A stretch of 64,000 bases of DNA from Gordius sp. MW1 (lineage: Eukaryota > Nematomorpha > Gordioida > Gordea > Gordiidae). The position numbers and the translations under genes were made by a program. Under the pieces are notes generated by a model that worked only from the letters and a program-made list of their open reading frames with translations, was not told the origin of the DNA and did not search any database. Every line of letters begins with the position of its first letter. The stretch's first letter is position 1. This document shows positions 23,640 to 35,800 of the stretch, in pieces. The stretch is from the NCBI GenBank assembly GCA_964036665.1, contig OZ038531.1, positions 19,158,168 to 19,222,167 on the forward strand. Direction: 5' to 3'.

Positions 23640-25328
23640 TTTAAATTTTAATTGCTATGCAATTTATTGGCTCACTTTCCATTTGTTTATTTCACGCACC
23701 GAGTGTCACGCCGAACGGGTCCGCGTCCGCACCGAACGCGTCACGTTGTTTGTTTTTAATTGCTATGAAATTTTTTAACTCATCTGTGGGTTCAAATCCC
23801 GGGGAGGGCAATATATTGTTTTTGTTAATACCATTGATAATATGTCAATTTGGCCGTCCGCTGGCTAGTGACCAATGAAATAAATGACCATTGGCCAAAT
23901 TGTGAATCGAATTTTTTTTTTTTTTTTTTTTAAATTGCTATTTGGCTAACATTGATAAGTTATCCTGTGCCTCCTTTACAAGAGCCTATGCCTCTACTGA
24001 TATCTGATATGGATCCCTGTGCACCCCCCCCCCCTGTGAGGTCATATATGCATAATAATATTTTAAAGAAAACTTGTACGAATTATGAAGCTTAGATTTT
24101 ATAACGCAATTCTAGACTATTATATGTTATTTTTTATGCAAATTTGACAAACAATGCCGCAAGGACTTATTGAAATAATTGAATTTATTTTATAGCAAAT
24201 AGTAATTTATTGTATTCATTAAATTCACAAATATGTAATATTATAAACCGGCTATTAGTTTTTCTCAATAGATGCATACAACAAATTGACGTGTAAAATG
24301 AGAATTGAAAAGTTCTTCATTGCCCAAAATTCACAGGATAACCTCCGACAAAATATTGTCCCCTCCACATGCATCCTCTATTTCCAACGGGATTGTATGG
24401 GGCCCAGCCTTGGTAATCAAACGGCTGAAATGGGAAACCATGAAGTACTTTTAGTGTTAAAAGAATAAACTGCAAGATCTAAATTATAGGAAATTTTTTA
24501 TAAATATAATGCTTCATAATTATAACGAGTCTTACTATTAATGAGAAGAGAATTATATTGATTTTGGTATGATAGCTCATTTGGGATGATATGGGTTCGG
24601 ATACAATATAAATGCGATATTTATTTGGTTTTTAGTTTAAAAAATCTTATACTGACGAGAGAAATTTTATTAGTCCTCATCAGTTTGTTATTGTTAGATA
24701 CACAATGATCATTAAGTACTTTGTTGTTTTTAAAGGTTGAGGTGTATGAGTTCTAATGGCCAAGTTGTTCAAGGGTTGGGTAACAGTGTCTTCCCCCCCC
24801 CCCCCTTCACCCACAAAAAATACGTTTGAGTGGGAAAACTTAGAATTATATAATTCCCCAGTTTATTATTTTTCACAATCATCAAAACCATGGATTATTA
24901 TTAATGTTATTAGCTCTAAAAAAGAAAGCTTAAAGATTTTTTAAAATTCCCTTTTAACCTCCTAGATTAATTCTTAATAATAAAACACAAGTAGCTGTAA
25001 TTTTATGATTTTTTCAATTCCTACATAATATAGCCCTCTCTCTCTTTAAAAAATGACCTATAATTTAGCCATTTATTATAATTGTGCTCAATTTACAAAA
25101 AATATTATAAGTTTTATTTATGGGTAGCCCTTTTTTAACAACAGCATTTCCAAATTTAATGACTAAGTTAGTAATTTTGATTAAGATACGTTCCTATTTT
25201 TAACTTGAATTATTATTAATTTGAAATATTAACTATGCAGAAATAAGACGCTTTTTGTCAATATTCCAATATTTTGGATAGAAAAGGACGCTACAATCTA
25301 CATTTGATTTATTTTATTTGCTATGCAA
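23640..25328. other. AT-rich gene-poor DNA
   Basis: Contains a 22-base T run near 23910 and scattered C tracts. No supported exon. Confidence 0.4.
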
Positions 25329-25500
25329 TTAGAGACCTTCAAAATAGATTTTTTAAGGCCCGGCCCGAACCCGGAACATTTTTAAAAACAAGGCCTGGGC
25401 CCAGGCCCGGAATTTTAGTAACTGCAGATATTTAATCAAACTCGATTTTGGTACAATTTTTATTAAAAAATAAAACGTACATTTAAAATTATAATGGGAA
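25329..25500. repeat. Second copy of the TAGAGACC(T)TC...GGCCCGG hAT end
   Basis: Order of blocks matches 3364-3545: TAGAGACCTTCAAAATAG, GGCCCGGCCCGAACCCGG, AAAAACAAGGCC, GGCCCGGAATTTTAG, ATTAAAAAATAAAACG. Similarity stops near 25500, so only the terminal part is present here. Confidence 0.65.
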
Positions 25501-25829
25501 AAATTGGAAAAATACCTTAACATGCTTCACTTTAAATCCATAAGTTTTCTCGTAATTTTTATCCCAAATCAGGGGGTATTGTAATCATTTATATATTTGG
25601 CATTTTTTGACTTTCATTTGATTGTAATTCGGTAAAAAATTGTATCAATGCATAGATCATTCTAACCTATCAAGAAAATTTATGTTAAGTGCTTACTTGT
25701 TTAAAATCGAATGTAAATTCATATTTTTAAATAAATTCTAGTTTTTCAAATTAATATGCTTTTAAATTGATTGAAAAAAGTTAGCGCGCTTGGTATTACT
25801 AATTTAATTTATATATATTCAAGGTTGAA

Positions 25830-26700
25830 ATGAAGCCCCTACTCTATTTGGGAGTGATTTCAAGCCTATGTGTTTGTATGGTTCCCGGAAATCAAGAAAA
25901 AAACAATGGAGGGATCACACATAATGTGCCTTATGTTGGAGAAGAAATTGAAACTCCTCCACCAATGGGGGTAATCAATTTTATTGCACAAAGTTATACT
26001 ATATTACCGCATTAATTTAGCCTATTAAATTAACGTCAACTTATTCGAAAAAATTTATAATATAAATTTAGTCCGGTTCTAAGAGAGGAGAGCGCGAGAC
26101 TCCATGCTTTAAACGTCGGGTGGAGCCTGGAAGTGCAATGACGGGTTGGCCTGGAAAACCTGGAATATCATATGGATGGGAAAGATAACCGGGATGGGGG
26201 AGCCTGGACATCCAGGGTATTTGGACAACAGGGGCGACACGGACGTCCTGCAGAAACAAGCGCGCCTCAAGGTGAAATGACGGGCTTGCCTGGAAAACCT
26301 GGGGGAACATGGGATGGAATTCGTGGGCAACCGGGGTGGGGGGGGGGAGCCTAAAGAGCCCGGGTATTTTGGACAACAGGGGCAACCCGAACGTCCTGCA
26401 GTAACAGGCGCACATCAAGGTGAAATGACGGGCCTGCCTGTAGGACCTGGAGGATCATTAGTACAAGGAGGGGGAGGAGACTGAGAGAAAATGTCTGGAC
26501 AATCGGGATAGCTTGGAAATTGCTGGTGTGGTCTCCTGGTGCATATGGCTCATATAATGATGGAGTTCATGGAAGACCAGGCACTCCTGGTAGTCCCAAA
26601 CGCCCAGGTGGACCCGGAGCACATGGGGTCGATGGGTAAACGTGGTCCTTTAATGAATAACCCCACTATCTTTACCAATATATTTAAGCTATTACTTAAT
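25830..26700 (+). pseudogene. Collagen-like secreted protein gene, frame-broken
   Basis: The first exon at 25830 starts ATG and encodes a hydrophobic signal-like segment (LLYLGVISSLCVCMVPG) up to GTAATC at 25969. A plausible acceptor AATTTAG precedes 26072. From there to about 26640 the three frames alternate in Gly-X-Y-like runs (GMTGWPGKPG-type, GLPGKPGG, GQPGW, GRPGTPGSP), with stops near 26186 and 26352. Two tandem units of about 155 bp share TTGGACAACAGGGGC and CAAGGTGAAATGACGGGC. The pattern indicates a short-chain collagen or collagen-like gene disrupted by indels, or a poorly resolved assembly of a G-rich repeat. It is probably a pseudogene. Confidence 0.6.
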
Positions 26701-27035
26701 TTGACGCCTACATTTATCATCCCAATGTTCCAACAATTAATATGACAATCAATAAAGTTTGATCTTCGTATTATTTTCCCAGGCTATGCCCATGGGCATA
26801 GGTGATTCTTGGATCTTGGGAAGCACATGTAGTTCATGCGGTGTGTCGACCCCCCCCCCCCCCAATATGTTATGTCCTCCTACAGCATTAGAAATCTAAT
26901 CTAATAATTATATTGACATCAAGCAAGGCGTAAATAAGGGATTTTATAGTTGTATAACTGACTAAGAAGACACTTATAAATAAAAGTCGATATAAACTTT
27001 TTTTTTATTTTTGAAATAAATTTTTAGCATGTAAC

Positions 27036-27164
27036 CATGGGCTTAGTCAGGTTTTGGATTAGGGGGCGGGGGCAAAACGTGTAAAAGTTCAATTAGGGGG
27101 GGGGGGGGTTCCGTAAATTAGGGGAGGGGGGGAAGCAGCCGCCCCCCCCCTGGCTACGCCCATG
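27036..27164. mobile_element. Family A element, exact 8-bp TSD CATGTAAC
   Basis: CATGGGCTTAGTCAGG ... CTGGCTACGCCCATG, with CATGTAAC at 27028-27035 and again at 27165-27172. Confidence 0.85.
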
Positions 27165-27900
27165 CATGTAACATACACAACTATTTAGTAATAAACCCCT
27201 ATCACGTTTAAAAAAAGCCTATAAATCATTATTTTTCCATTTTAATTATAAACTTGCAACGAAAAGAAATTTGATTCTCGATTTTTTCTGAAATTATCCG
27301 ACCCTTCCACACCTAGTAATTTGTTATTCCATTAAATTGCATTATTTTTCTACTAAGTGATATTAATATAATGCTTTTTTTCCATTACTACAGTTAACTA
27401 TGCAATTTTTAGTAAATTAATAAAATATATCCTAGAATACTGCAAAATTTGGCTTGTTTTTTATTAAATAGTTTTTAAGATAGAGATTGTTTTAGATAAC
27501 CTTCTATAATATAAAAAAATTATTATTAAAAACCATTATTAAACCTATTTATAAAGAAATTTTTAGCTATATATTTTAAGTTTATGAAAAGCTAAAGAAT
27601 AATAAAATATTTTGATTTAATCTATCATTTCTACACATAAAGACTTTATAATTTATTCATGTAATTTTTAGAGGAGAGCCAAAATTTATCAAAAGATGAT
27701 ACAGGCATTTTACCTATATTGACCAAAGCAAGTAGCAGGGGCGTAGATAGATTTTTTTTTTTGGGGGGGGGGGGGGGGGTTTTGGAATCCAAGTCATGAA
27801 AAATAATAGTTTTTTTATACATGTAATGTAATACAATCATATTCATATTAGAAATATATTATAAATGTCATATGATACAATTTTAAGAAATTAGTAAGTA
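27165..27900. other. AT-rich DNA with one truncated family A-like end
   Basis: GGGGCGTAGATAGATTTTTT followed by an 18-base G run (27738-27779) is probably a broken family A end. Nothing else recognised. Confidence 0.4.
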
Positions 27901-27907
27901 CAATAAA

Positions 27908-28440
27908 TTATCTACGTGATTTGGACAAAAACTCATTAATTATTGCTTCCGTAGGTGGAACTAAATTTCTATGAACTTTTAACAAGGTCAAACTTAAGAT
28001 GATTGTTTCAATTATAACAATGAGTGCCAGTCTTAATTTATATTTATTCATCCTATTTTCTTCTGATAATAAATTACAAATTGATTCTTTTTTATTGGTA
28101 TAAATATTCTCCAATGAATTAAAAGTTTCAATTGAATGCTTAAGATATTTAGCAGAAGCATGAGCTTTGAAAACGTCCAAAGCATTTTTCCATTTTTGGA
28201 ATGTACGTGTAATTAGGGCTTTTAATTCCTGGTGAGATCTCTATCCACCAGTTCTTTTGCCCATAATTACACAGAATTTACAAAAGGCCCCATGAAGAGA
28301 CTCAGAATATACCAACCATGGATATTGTTTCATCCAGGTATAATTGAATTTTAAATTACGTTTACCCTTAGGAAAGGCATTTTCTGAATCTGGTTTCCAA
28401 ATTAAATTAATAACTTTAATCCTTTCCATATTGTCTATAT
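27908..28440 (-). pseudogene. hAT transposase N-terminal fragment (TTF-type zinc finger + DUF4371 start)
   Basis: The minus-strand frame from 28429 begins just before a conserved FNYTWMKQYPWLVYSES block and the zinc-binding FCKFC pair, the TTF-type finger of ZMYM1-like hAT proteins. A stop after KRTGG (near 28241) is followed in another frame by FQKWKNALDVFKAHASAKY. After that comes a run to the TAG near 27908 corresponding to the start of the hAT core. It is a different copy from the one at 4200-5640, which lacks this part. Confidence 0.8.
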
Positions 28441-29706
28441 TTTTTTCAATTTCCTATATCATAAATATTTTTGTTCTTTGTTAAGATGGATTCGGTTGTA
28501 GAGGGAATGAAATCTTTGCTAATGACGAAAAGCATATATTGAATTTATTTAAAGGTCTTACCAGAAGATTCAGGTTTTGATTTTGAGCTGCAATTAATAT
28601 CTTTTTAGTTAGTTATTTTTTTGACGCAGAAGTCAAGCATAGTACCTCTTTTTTTATTCATAGTATTAGAGGAATTCATAAAAGATGGCGGAAACTTTTT
28701 TATAACTACAAGGAAAATTTTGTACATTTAAGCGAAAAAAACCCGTGTTCTTACAAGCTTATTTAAATAATTGCATGGCACTTATTTTGAAATATTTATT
28801 ATGTAAAGCGAAATAATTTTTTTTATCCGCGGGGGGGGGGGGTTCCAACCCCAATTTTGGATTTAAGTGACCCATTCCCTCCTGACATATCTTTATATGT
28901 AAATAATAAAAATATTGAGGAGGATAAGCTACCACAACATGATAGGATTTATCAACCTCCCTTTTCGTTCAATTTTTCTCGTGATGCCATAATTAAAAAA
29001 CTAAATTTCAACACTCCTGGTTCCAGAAATGGAGCTGGCCTGCATATTCCCCAAAGGAAAATGGGGCATTCGTAAAACATGTGTGTTTTTTGGTCCAAGA
29101 TTTGGTGGAAAGGGATAACAAAAGCTAAAGACTTTAGTTGCGGAATCATTTCGATTAATTAAGGGCAAGACAATTATATAATTTTTATTTGTATTAATTT
29201 TACTATAAATTAGGAGGCAGAAAAAGATCTTACTGTATGAGATTATTTGGATGCTTTGCATAAAGGCTTAAAAAGACTTTTTTAGGGATAAACCCATTTT
29301 GAAAATTGCCGGGGCAATTATAATAATTAGCATTAGGAAGCGATGGCTGGGGACCAATGACTTAAACTCTATCGTTTTCCTAATAAATTGTCATAAATAA
29401 ATAAAATTTCAGACCAACCTGAGTCGGACAGCTTAAAACCAAAAGAATTGCTTATAAGTTATGTTACCTCATCCTGAATTAAAATTTGCTCGATAATGTT
29501 TTGCACTAACTTAATAGCTCCCTAAATGATAAATTGATTACTTTTTTTTAATCATTATATAATTCGGATAAATTAAAGAGTAAAAAATGTTTCAGCCCAT
29601 AGTTTGATAACATCATCTTTTATTGGTGTAGTTCTTATAATATATATCGTATTTTTATATAACCATGCCAAATATGGATCTATATCACTAAGGATTATGA
29701 TCACAC

Positions 29707-29991
29707 TTAAAAATAGATATTTGAGCATTTTAATTCCTGTCTTTTATCATTGTAAAGTAATTTGTTACACTGACCACAAATTAAGGGAAAGCAATGAACA
29801 GCCTTGACTTCTGGAATTCTATTCAATGTAAAGCAATTCTCAACCATCTTGGGGCATGGCTGACATGTGTCATTTGATTGGACACCATCTCTACAAGCTT
29901 CTGGTGACCAAGTATAGACCCATAGGGAAACGACGCCATTCGCGCCTTGGAATAGAAAATAAACTATTAAACTTGGCAACATTAACATCAT
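29707..29991 (-). CDS. Putative small secreted Cys-rich protein, unrecognised
   Basis: Single open frame of 94 codons with an N-terminal hydrophobic stretch (MLMLPSLIVYFLFQGANG) compatible with a signal peptide. It continues with a mature part holding eight Cys in pairs such as CQPCP and CGQC. ATGATG at the start is preceded by a purine-rich context. No family recognised. It could be one exon of a longer gene. Support is only the signal peptide plus Cys pattern. Confidence 0.45.
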   Translation of the reverse strand: MMLMLPSLIVYFLFQGANGVVSLWVYTWSPEACRDGVQSNDTCQPCPKMVENCFTLNRIPEVKAVHCFPLICGQCNKLLYNDKRQELKCSNIYF

Positions 29992-29999
29992 TTTGTCAT

Positions 30000-31819
30000 T
30001 TTACGAACTAACCTTTTATAAAGCAATATTTTTCAAATTACGTCACAACAATTCTTTGAAGCGTAGGATTGTGAAGTGTTGAAGAAATATATTACACATT
30101 TAACTCCGCTTTAAGTCAATGAGCATTACCTCAAAGAAGAAATAAAATTAAAAACAATATAATATTTGTATTATGCTATTACATATTAATTAAAAAGTTG
30201 TGAAATGCGAAAGTGACATCTAGCATTTACAATTTAAGCGCCCATCAGGTTAAAATACTAACAGGGGTTAAGGGGGTCAGGATGACTCCAAATCCAAACT
30301 TTAAATAGCTATAACTTGATTGTATTACTATGTGTATATGTAATGTTATATAATCTGTGTTTATACCATAGACTAGTTTATACACGTGAAAATAGGTTTT
30401 GGGCCAATACTTTTTTGGCTTGTGGGGTTCTGTGTACCCACGGATGCCCTCACGTGAGTTTTTTTTCCAATTTAGAATAAAAAATTGCTGTTTTTAGGGA
30501 ACATTTATATAATTAATGTTAAAAAATTATTATTTGCATGGGTTTCTGAATCACAAGTACCATTAAAACGGAAGTAAGCTGACCTAGTGGAATCAAACAT
30601 CACCTTTTTATGATAATATTATTGCTTAAAATTAGCTAAGAGAGGGTTTAATTTGTGTTGAACAATTATACATAAATATCATAACTATTATTATTTCAAA
30701 TTAGGATGATTGTATCTTGAATAATGAATATGATACACAGAAAATGTTAATTTTAGTGATAAGAGATGAGCCCAGACTAAATAATTAAATTAGTAGCATA
30801 AAATAATTTATTTTTAAATTATACAAAAGGGGGGGGGGAGTTTATAAAGTAGAGATGTTATGTGCATTATTTTGTCAAATAGTACAAATTAAAAGTTTTT
30901 TAAATATAGCTACAATCAATCCAATGATCCTTTTCTAATATAATTTTTAAATATAGATCACTAGAAATAATAATAATTGCATGGAAGCATAAACACACAA
31001 ATTGATCAAAAATTTAATTAATATAGAACCTACGTATGTCCTAAGGTGTAAACAATTTTCTTGAAAATTAAAGAGGTAACCTTTTCAAATGTATGGGAAA
31101 ACAAATGTATCTCTTTTGTCCAATATGGTATGATATAAAGATCATAGAATTGCTTTAAATTCATTCTTTCATGTCACCATGGACTATTTTGTGAGAATTG
31201 CACCAAGAAAGAACCACTTTTAAAATATCTATATTTTATTATTGTGCGAACATATATCTTTAAAATCATGGTTTTTAGACATTTTTAACATTCTTTTACT
31301 AAAAAATTATAGTTGTTTTGATTTGTTTTTAGGTATATAGCGTTGGGTGGAAAAATAAGGCAAGGCATTCAAATTTCAACAAAAATTTGGGGGGTTCAGA
31401 AAATTGTTCATAATTTTTGTAATTATAATTCAATATTTATCATATTTTTTGGACATTTGAGAATATTTTATAAACATATATTTAAAGTTTGAGGTGTTTA
31501 TAAATAATTGTTTTAAAATTATGGAAAGTTAAAAATGAGGTAAAATTTACCCCGCGAATACTCTCGCGTTCGGGATTTTCAAGAATACGCTCGCGGATTT
31601 AAAATGGGTTTAGCTTTAGAACAATAGATACTTTTCTGTCTCAAAAAAGAAAGGGTCAAAACTTAACATATCTACTTTATAAACTTACCCCCTCCCTTTT
31701 GTATATTTTAAAAATAAGCTATTTCATACTACTAATTTTTTTTGGTTATAAAGTTTGTTTTCACGAAACAAGGTTACATACATAAGCGTAATACAATAAT
31801 AAAGGCATATTGGTTAAAT
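30000..31819. other. AT-rich gene-poor DNA
   Basis: No supported exon. A G run at 30831-30838 and AT-rich filler. The stretch 31540-31600 has TACTCTCGCG and TACGCTCGCG near-repeats of unknown meaning. Confidence 0.4.
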
Positions 31820-31822
31820 ACA

Positions 31823-32220
31823 AAGATCTATATCATTATCTTCTAAAATAGGCCATGAGTCGGCAAAGGATTTAAAGATGTATCGTAAAAGAATCCCTAG
31901 TTGTTTCCTGAGTAAAAAGGACGCAGAAATTTTAGATTTCGGTGAGCGTTTTCCGATTTCTATAAAAAATTCTATTGCCTGTTTATCAAAGGAACCGGAG
32001 CACGAGCAACGATAGGGATAAAAATATTGGATGCCAAAAGGGCTGAATACTTTGTAGTTCCACGCCCTTCTGCGGTAGCGATAGGGTCGTAATTAAAATG
32101 GGAAGGGGCAAATAGGTCAATACAAGTAAAATCCCATTTGAGGGATAGGCCATTTTGCCAGGGGACAAGAGAAGAGCCGTCAGGGCGCACCCTACCTTCA
32201 TGAGAAGGATCTGACAAAAT
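31823..32220 (-). pseudogene. 3' fragment of a YLDD-type non-LTR retroelement (endonuclease-like tail)
   Basis: The minus-strand frame from 32217 reads [20 protein letters not shown] then WDFTCIDLFAPS. This is the same RPDG...W...WDxTCxD block seen in the copies at 33100-35118 and 46163-47143. After a one-base frame change near 31980 it continues FDKQAIEFFIEIGKRSP to a stop near 31823. Only the end of the ORF is present. Confidence 0.8.
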
Positions 32221-32431
32221 TTAAATGAGCAATATTATACAAAGGCGACCTAAGCTAAATCTTCACAGTTTTGAAACGATTTTGTGGTGGATTTATTAAC
32301 AACTATATTGGTTCATAAAATAGACTATATTGTTTTCCAAAAGCTATAAGGGTGTAAAAAAACCGGACGGAGAGTTGGAAAATACGGCTATATTCAAATT
32401 TTAAAAAATAACTACATTGGGAAAACTGCAC

Positions 32432-32588
32432 GTGTGTAGGCGGGGCAGGGATGGGCGGCTGCTCCCCTCTAATTTCTAAAATTCGTGAAAATTTAATTTT
32501 ATAATGGTTAAATTTGAAAAAATTATGATTATGCCCCTCCCTAAAGCATTATGGCCTCCCTCTAATTCCAATCCTGGCTACGCCCATG
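32432..32588. mobile_element. Family A element, left end diverged
   Basis: GTAGGCGGGGCAGGGATGGGCG at left, AAAGCATTATGGCC interior and CCAATCCTGGCTACGCCCATG at right. Confidence 0.7.
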
Positions 32589-33099
32589 GGATCCTAAAAT
32601 AAGTCCTTTTCAAAAAATTTGCCTTATTAGCCTAATTTTTTTAGTTGGTTATTTATTCTTAAATTTGTATTCGCTTCGCCAAATTTCATAATTTTTAAAT
32701 ATCTTTATGTAATTAGTTCACTTCTTTAACATTTTTGTATGTGTCGCACAGATTTCATTATAGAGGGCCCTCTAATTATATTGATGGAATAGTATTTTAT
32801 TAGGATCCAAAAGCAAGAACTAAAATAGCCGGTTATTCCAACGCTAATGATAAGATTGTCTTATATTTATTATATGACATTTGTTTAATATATATCCTTC
32901 ACAATAAATTGAACTTTGCTTCAATCTCAAAGATTATAAGAAAATAGCCAGCGTAGCTAGGGGGCCAATGGCTCCTTCGACCGCCCTTAACGGAAAACTC
33001 ATGGTCCCTTTGGCCTCCAATTACAAAATAATAATTATAATTTACTCACCAAATTTTGTAACTTTTAGTCAATGGGAGTATACCTAAAGAAATAATACC
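32589..33099. other. AT-rich DNA between transposon copies
   Basis: GCCAGCGTAGCTAGGGGGCC near 32948 may be another broken family A-like end. Nothing else recognised. Confidence 0.4.
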
Positions 33100-35118
33100 C
33101 ATAGTCTTTGGAGCTGAGCTTTTAGCTATAAGGAAGAGCGACAATTCAGAGGCCTATCGCTATCGGCGGTGTCTTTCGAAGAATTATTTCTAAATTAATT
33201 TGTTCGGCGATCAAACCCATATTGCCCCCTACTTTAATTCCGCATCAACTAGGCTTTGGGGTCAAAGGAGGGTGCGAGATAGCTACCCATGCCGCACGCT
33301 TAGCCCTGGAACACCTCCCTCTGGGTGACTCCTTTATAAAACTGGATTTTAAAAATGCTTTCAATAGCATTCGCCGCACAGCCTAACGATTTTATCAAGC
33401 TATTTCCCCAATACACCAACTACATCATTTTAAGTTACGGATGTCCTTCGATTTTGAAATTTGGAGAATTCTTCCTTTAATCCGCAGAAGGGATCCAACA
33501 AGGTGACCCCCTAGGCCCCCCTTTATTCTGGTTGGCTATAAATCACCTAATTAACGAAATTAACAAACAATGTAAACTCACCCTTAATGTCTGGTATCTA
33601 GATGACGCTCTTGTTGGCACCCCTGACAACCTAGTCCAAGCACTAGATGTAATACATGCTTTTCCCCCACTTTAAACTTATGTTTAAACGCCTCTAAAAA
33701 AGTGAATTGGATAATATTCACCCAAAGTTTTTTGACTTTGCCAAAATTAATAGAGACAATATGTATGTTTTAGGCGCACCTATCGGGGGCCCTGAGTGCC
33801 TCAAAAACTTTTTAGGCAAAAACCTTTCTTCTTTAAAAACCAAATCAGACATTTTTAAATCTATGCCCTCTCATCATTCCTTTTACATCATAAAAAATTA
33901 TTACAACATTAGCAAAATTTTATTTTGCTTCCGCTCCACGCAAGCTTTTTTATTTAAAGATGTCTTACACAATTATGAACACTTTTTTAAATCCACACTT
34001 GAATTAATTTTAAACATTTCTTTTAACACAAATACTTGGCTTCAATCCACTCTTCCCACAAAATGCGGCGGTCTAGGTATTCGCTCCCCAGCTGCGACTT
34101 CCTTTGCCGCCTTTATTTCCTCTCCCTTTCTTTTAAACAATCTATTAACGACCTTGTCCCTTTCTCACTCAACCCCTCTATCAATCAAGCCTTATCTCTA
34201 TGGAATGAGAATGTCAATTTAGGAGTTGACATTCCACAATCATATGCCCAAAAAGATTTGGATGCAAGTTTGGTGTCGTGGTCCGTTGCTTACCTTCTCT
34301 CGACATGCGACGCCAAACAGCATTGCAATCTTAGGTCATTGGCTTTCGACCAATCCGGTCATGAATGGCTTGAAGCTTACCCTAGTAAGTTTTCGGGAAT
34401 GTTTTTAGAGAATCCTACCCTGTCCTTCAACATAGCCCTCCGCTTGGGCTGTAAATATACATCCATACACCCCTGTCGGCTTTGTAATTCACTTGTAGAT
34501 GAGGGAGCGCGTCACTCTCTGCATTGTAAATTTAACAAAAGCCGGTATAGTAGGCACCAAAAAATAAATACACTGCTTCAAGCTGCCATCAAACGGGCAA
34601 ATGTCCCTTCCATCCTTGAACCGTCAGATCCCTCTCTTAAAGGGCGGATGCGTCCTGACGGTTTGTCACATCCCATGGGACAAAGGCCTTTTCTTAAAAT
34701 GGGACTACACTTGTATTGATCTGTACGCCCCCTCCAACGATACTCACGACCCCCTAGAATCAGAGCATAGCAAATCCTTAAAATACTCAGCTTTATCGGA
34801 AACCTCCGTTTTTATTCCTATCGGCTCGTCGTGCTCAGGGACGTTTGGAAAGAGGGCATTAAATTTTTTTAGAGAACTCAATAAACGCTCGCCCCCTTCT
34901 AAAATATCGAATAGTTTCTTACTAAGACAATCCATTGCCATTGCGATTGCTAAATCCAATTTTTATTCTTTGATGGATTCAATGCCCATTCAAGATGAAG
35001 AAACGGATAATGTGTTTTAATCATTTTTTTATAAATGTTTTCGTTCTTGTATCTTTTTATTAATTCCACTTTATATTTAATACTTTTTTTTAATAAAACA
35101 TGTCAGTTCAAAAAAAAA
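33100..35118 (+). pseudogene. Non-LTR retroelement: YLDD reverse transcriptase, Zn knuckle, RPDG endonuclease-like domain
   Basis: RT motifs appear in order across frames: RPIAIGGVFRRIISKLI (about 33155), LIPHQLGFGVKGGCE (about 33235), FIKLDFKNAFNSI (about 33335), GIQQGDPLGPP with FWLAINHL (about 33490), and WYLDDALVG (about 33593). The frame from 33707 continues through GAPIGGP, and the next overlapping frame supplies GGLGIRSPA (about 34070). It then gives [10 protein letters not shown] (about 34355), CRLCNSLVDEGARHSLHC (a CCHC knuckle, about 34475), GRMRPDG and WDYTCIDLYAPS. It closes with TAA near 35020, then AATAAA-like signals and a 9-base A run at 35110-35118. The CCHC plus RPDx..WD layout resembles the C-terminal restriction-like endonuclease region of R2-group elements; the exact clade is inference. 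Several stops and frame changes make it dead. Confidence 0.85.
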
Positions 35119-35129
35119 TTAAAATACAG

Positions 35130-35800
35130 CCTGACGAGAAGTCCATCTGATAATTTTTCTCTACCGACTAAAGAGATGAACCATTTTGCTAGTTATAGTT
35201 ATTGTTAAATGGAATTTTAATGCATAAAACCTTTTTTGGCTTTTTTCTCTATATTTTGACTTCAATTAACGAAATGAAGCGGCTTTATTAAATCTATGTA
35301 ACTCTCATGATTAGTCTTAGAATGCTATTCAGATACAAAGTGTGTGATGCAATTATACAATTTCTTTTAGAGATATAACTAAACCTTAAATATTAATTTA
35401 AGCAAATTTTTTCATAGTAACAAAAAATAGAAAAGACATTAGCTAAAATTAATGCATCTTTTTAATCGCTTCAATGCTATGCGTCAAGGATTTAACGCTG
35501 TATTCAGAGTTTGCTAGAAACCACGCCCTTTGCCTTCAATGAGTTATTATGATTTGCCGGATAAACTGTTAAATAATAAAGATCGTATGTGAATAAAGAA
35601 TATGTTAGCCAAAGGCCTAAGGGTAAGTTGGAATCATAGCTACCTAGTAGGTTAATAGATATTCTGAACTCGGGTGAATAAAGTTAATTGATAAATGTCA
35701 AGGAAGTATTAATTTTAAGAATGGGCTATATATAGCATTGATAACGTGCTATTATGAAAATTAGAGATTATTGTGGTTGCACATTCTTGTGCTCGAGAGG
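35130..35800. other. Intergenic DNA
   Basis: No supported feature. Confidence 0.4.

Noticed and set aside
26068-26418. Minus-strand Pro-rich open frames over the collagen-like region
   Set aside because: They are the antisense of Gly-X-Y coding; Pro richness follows from GGN complement.
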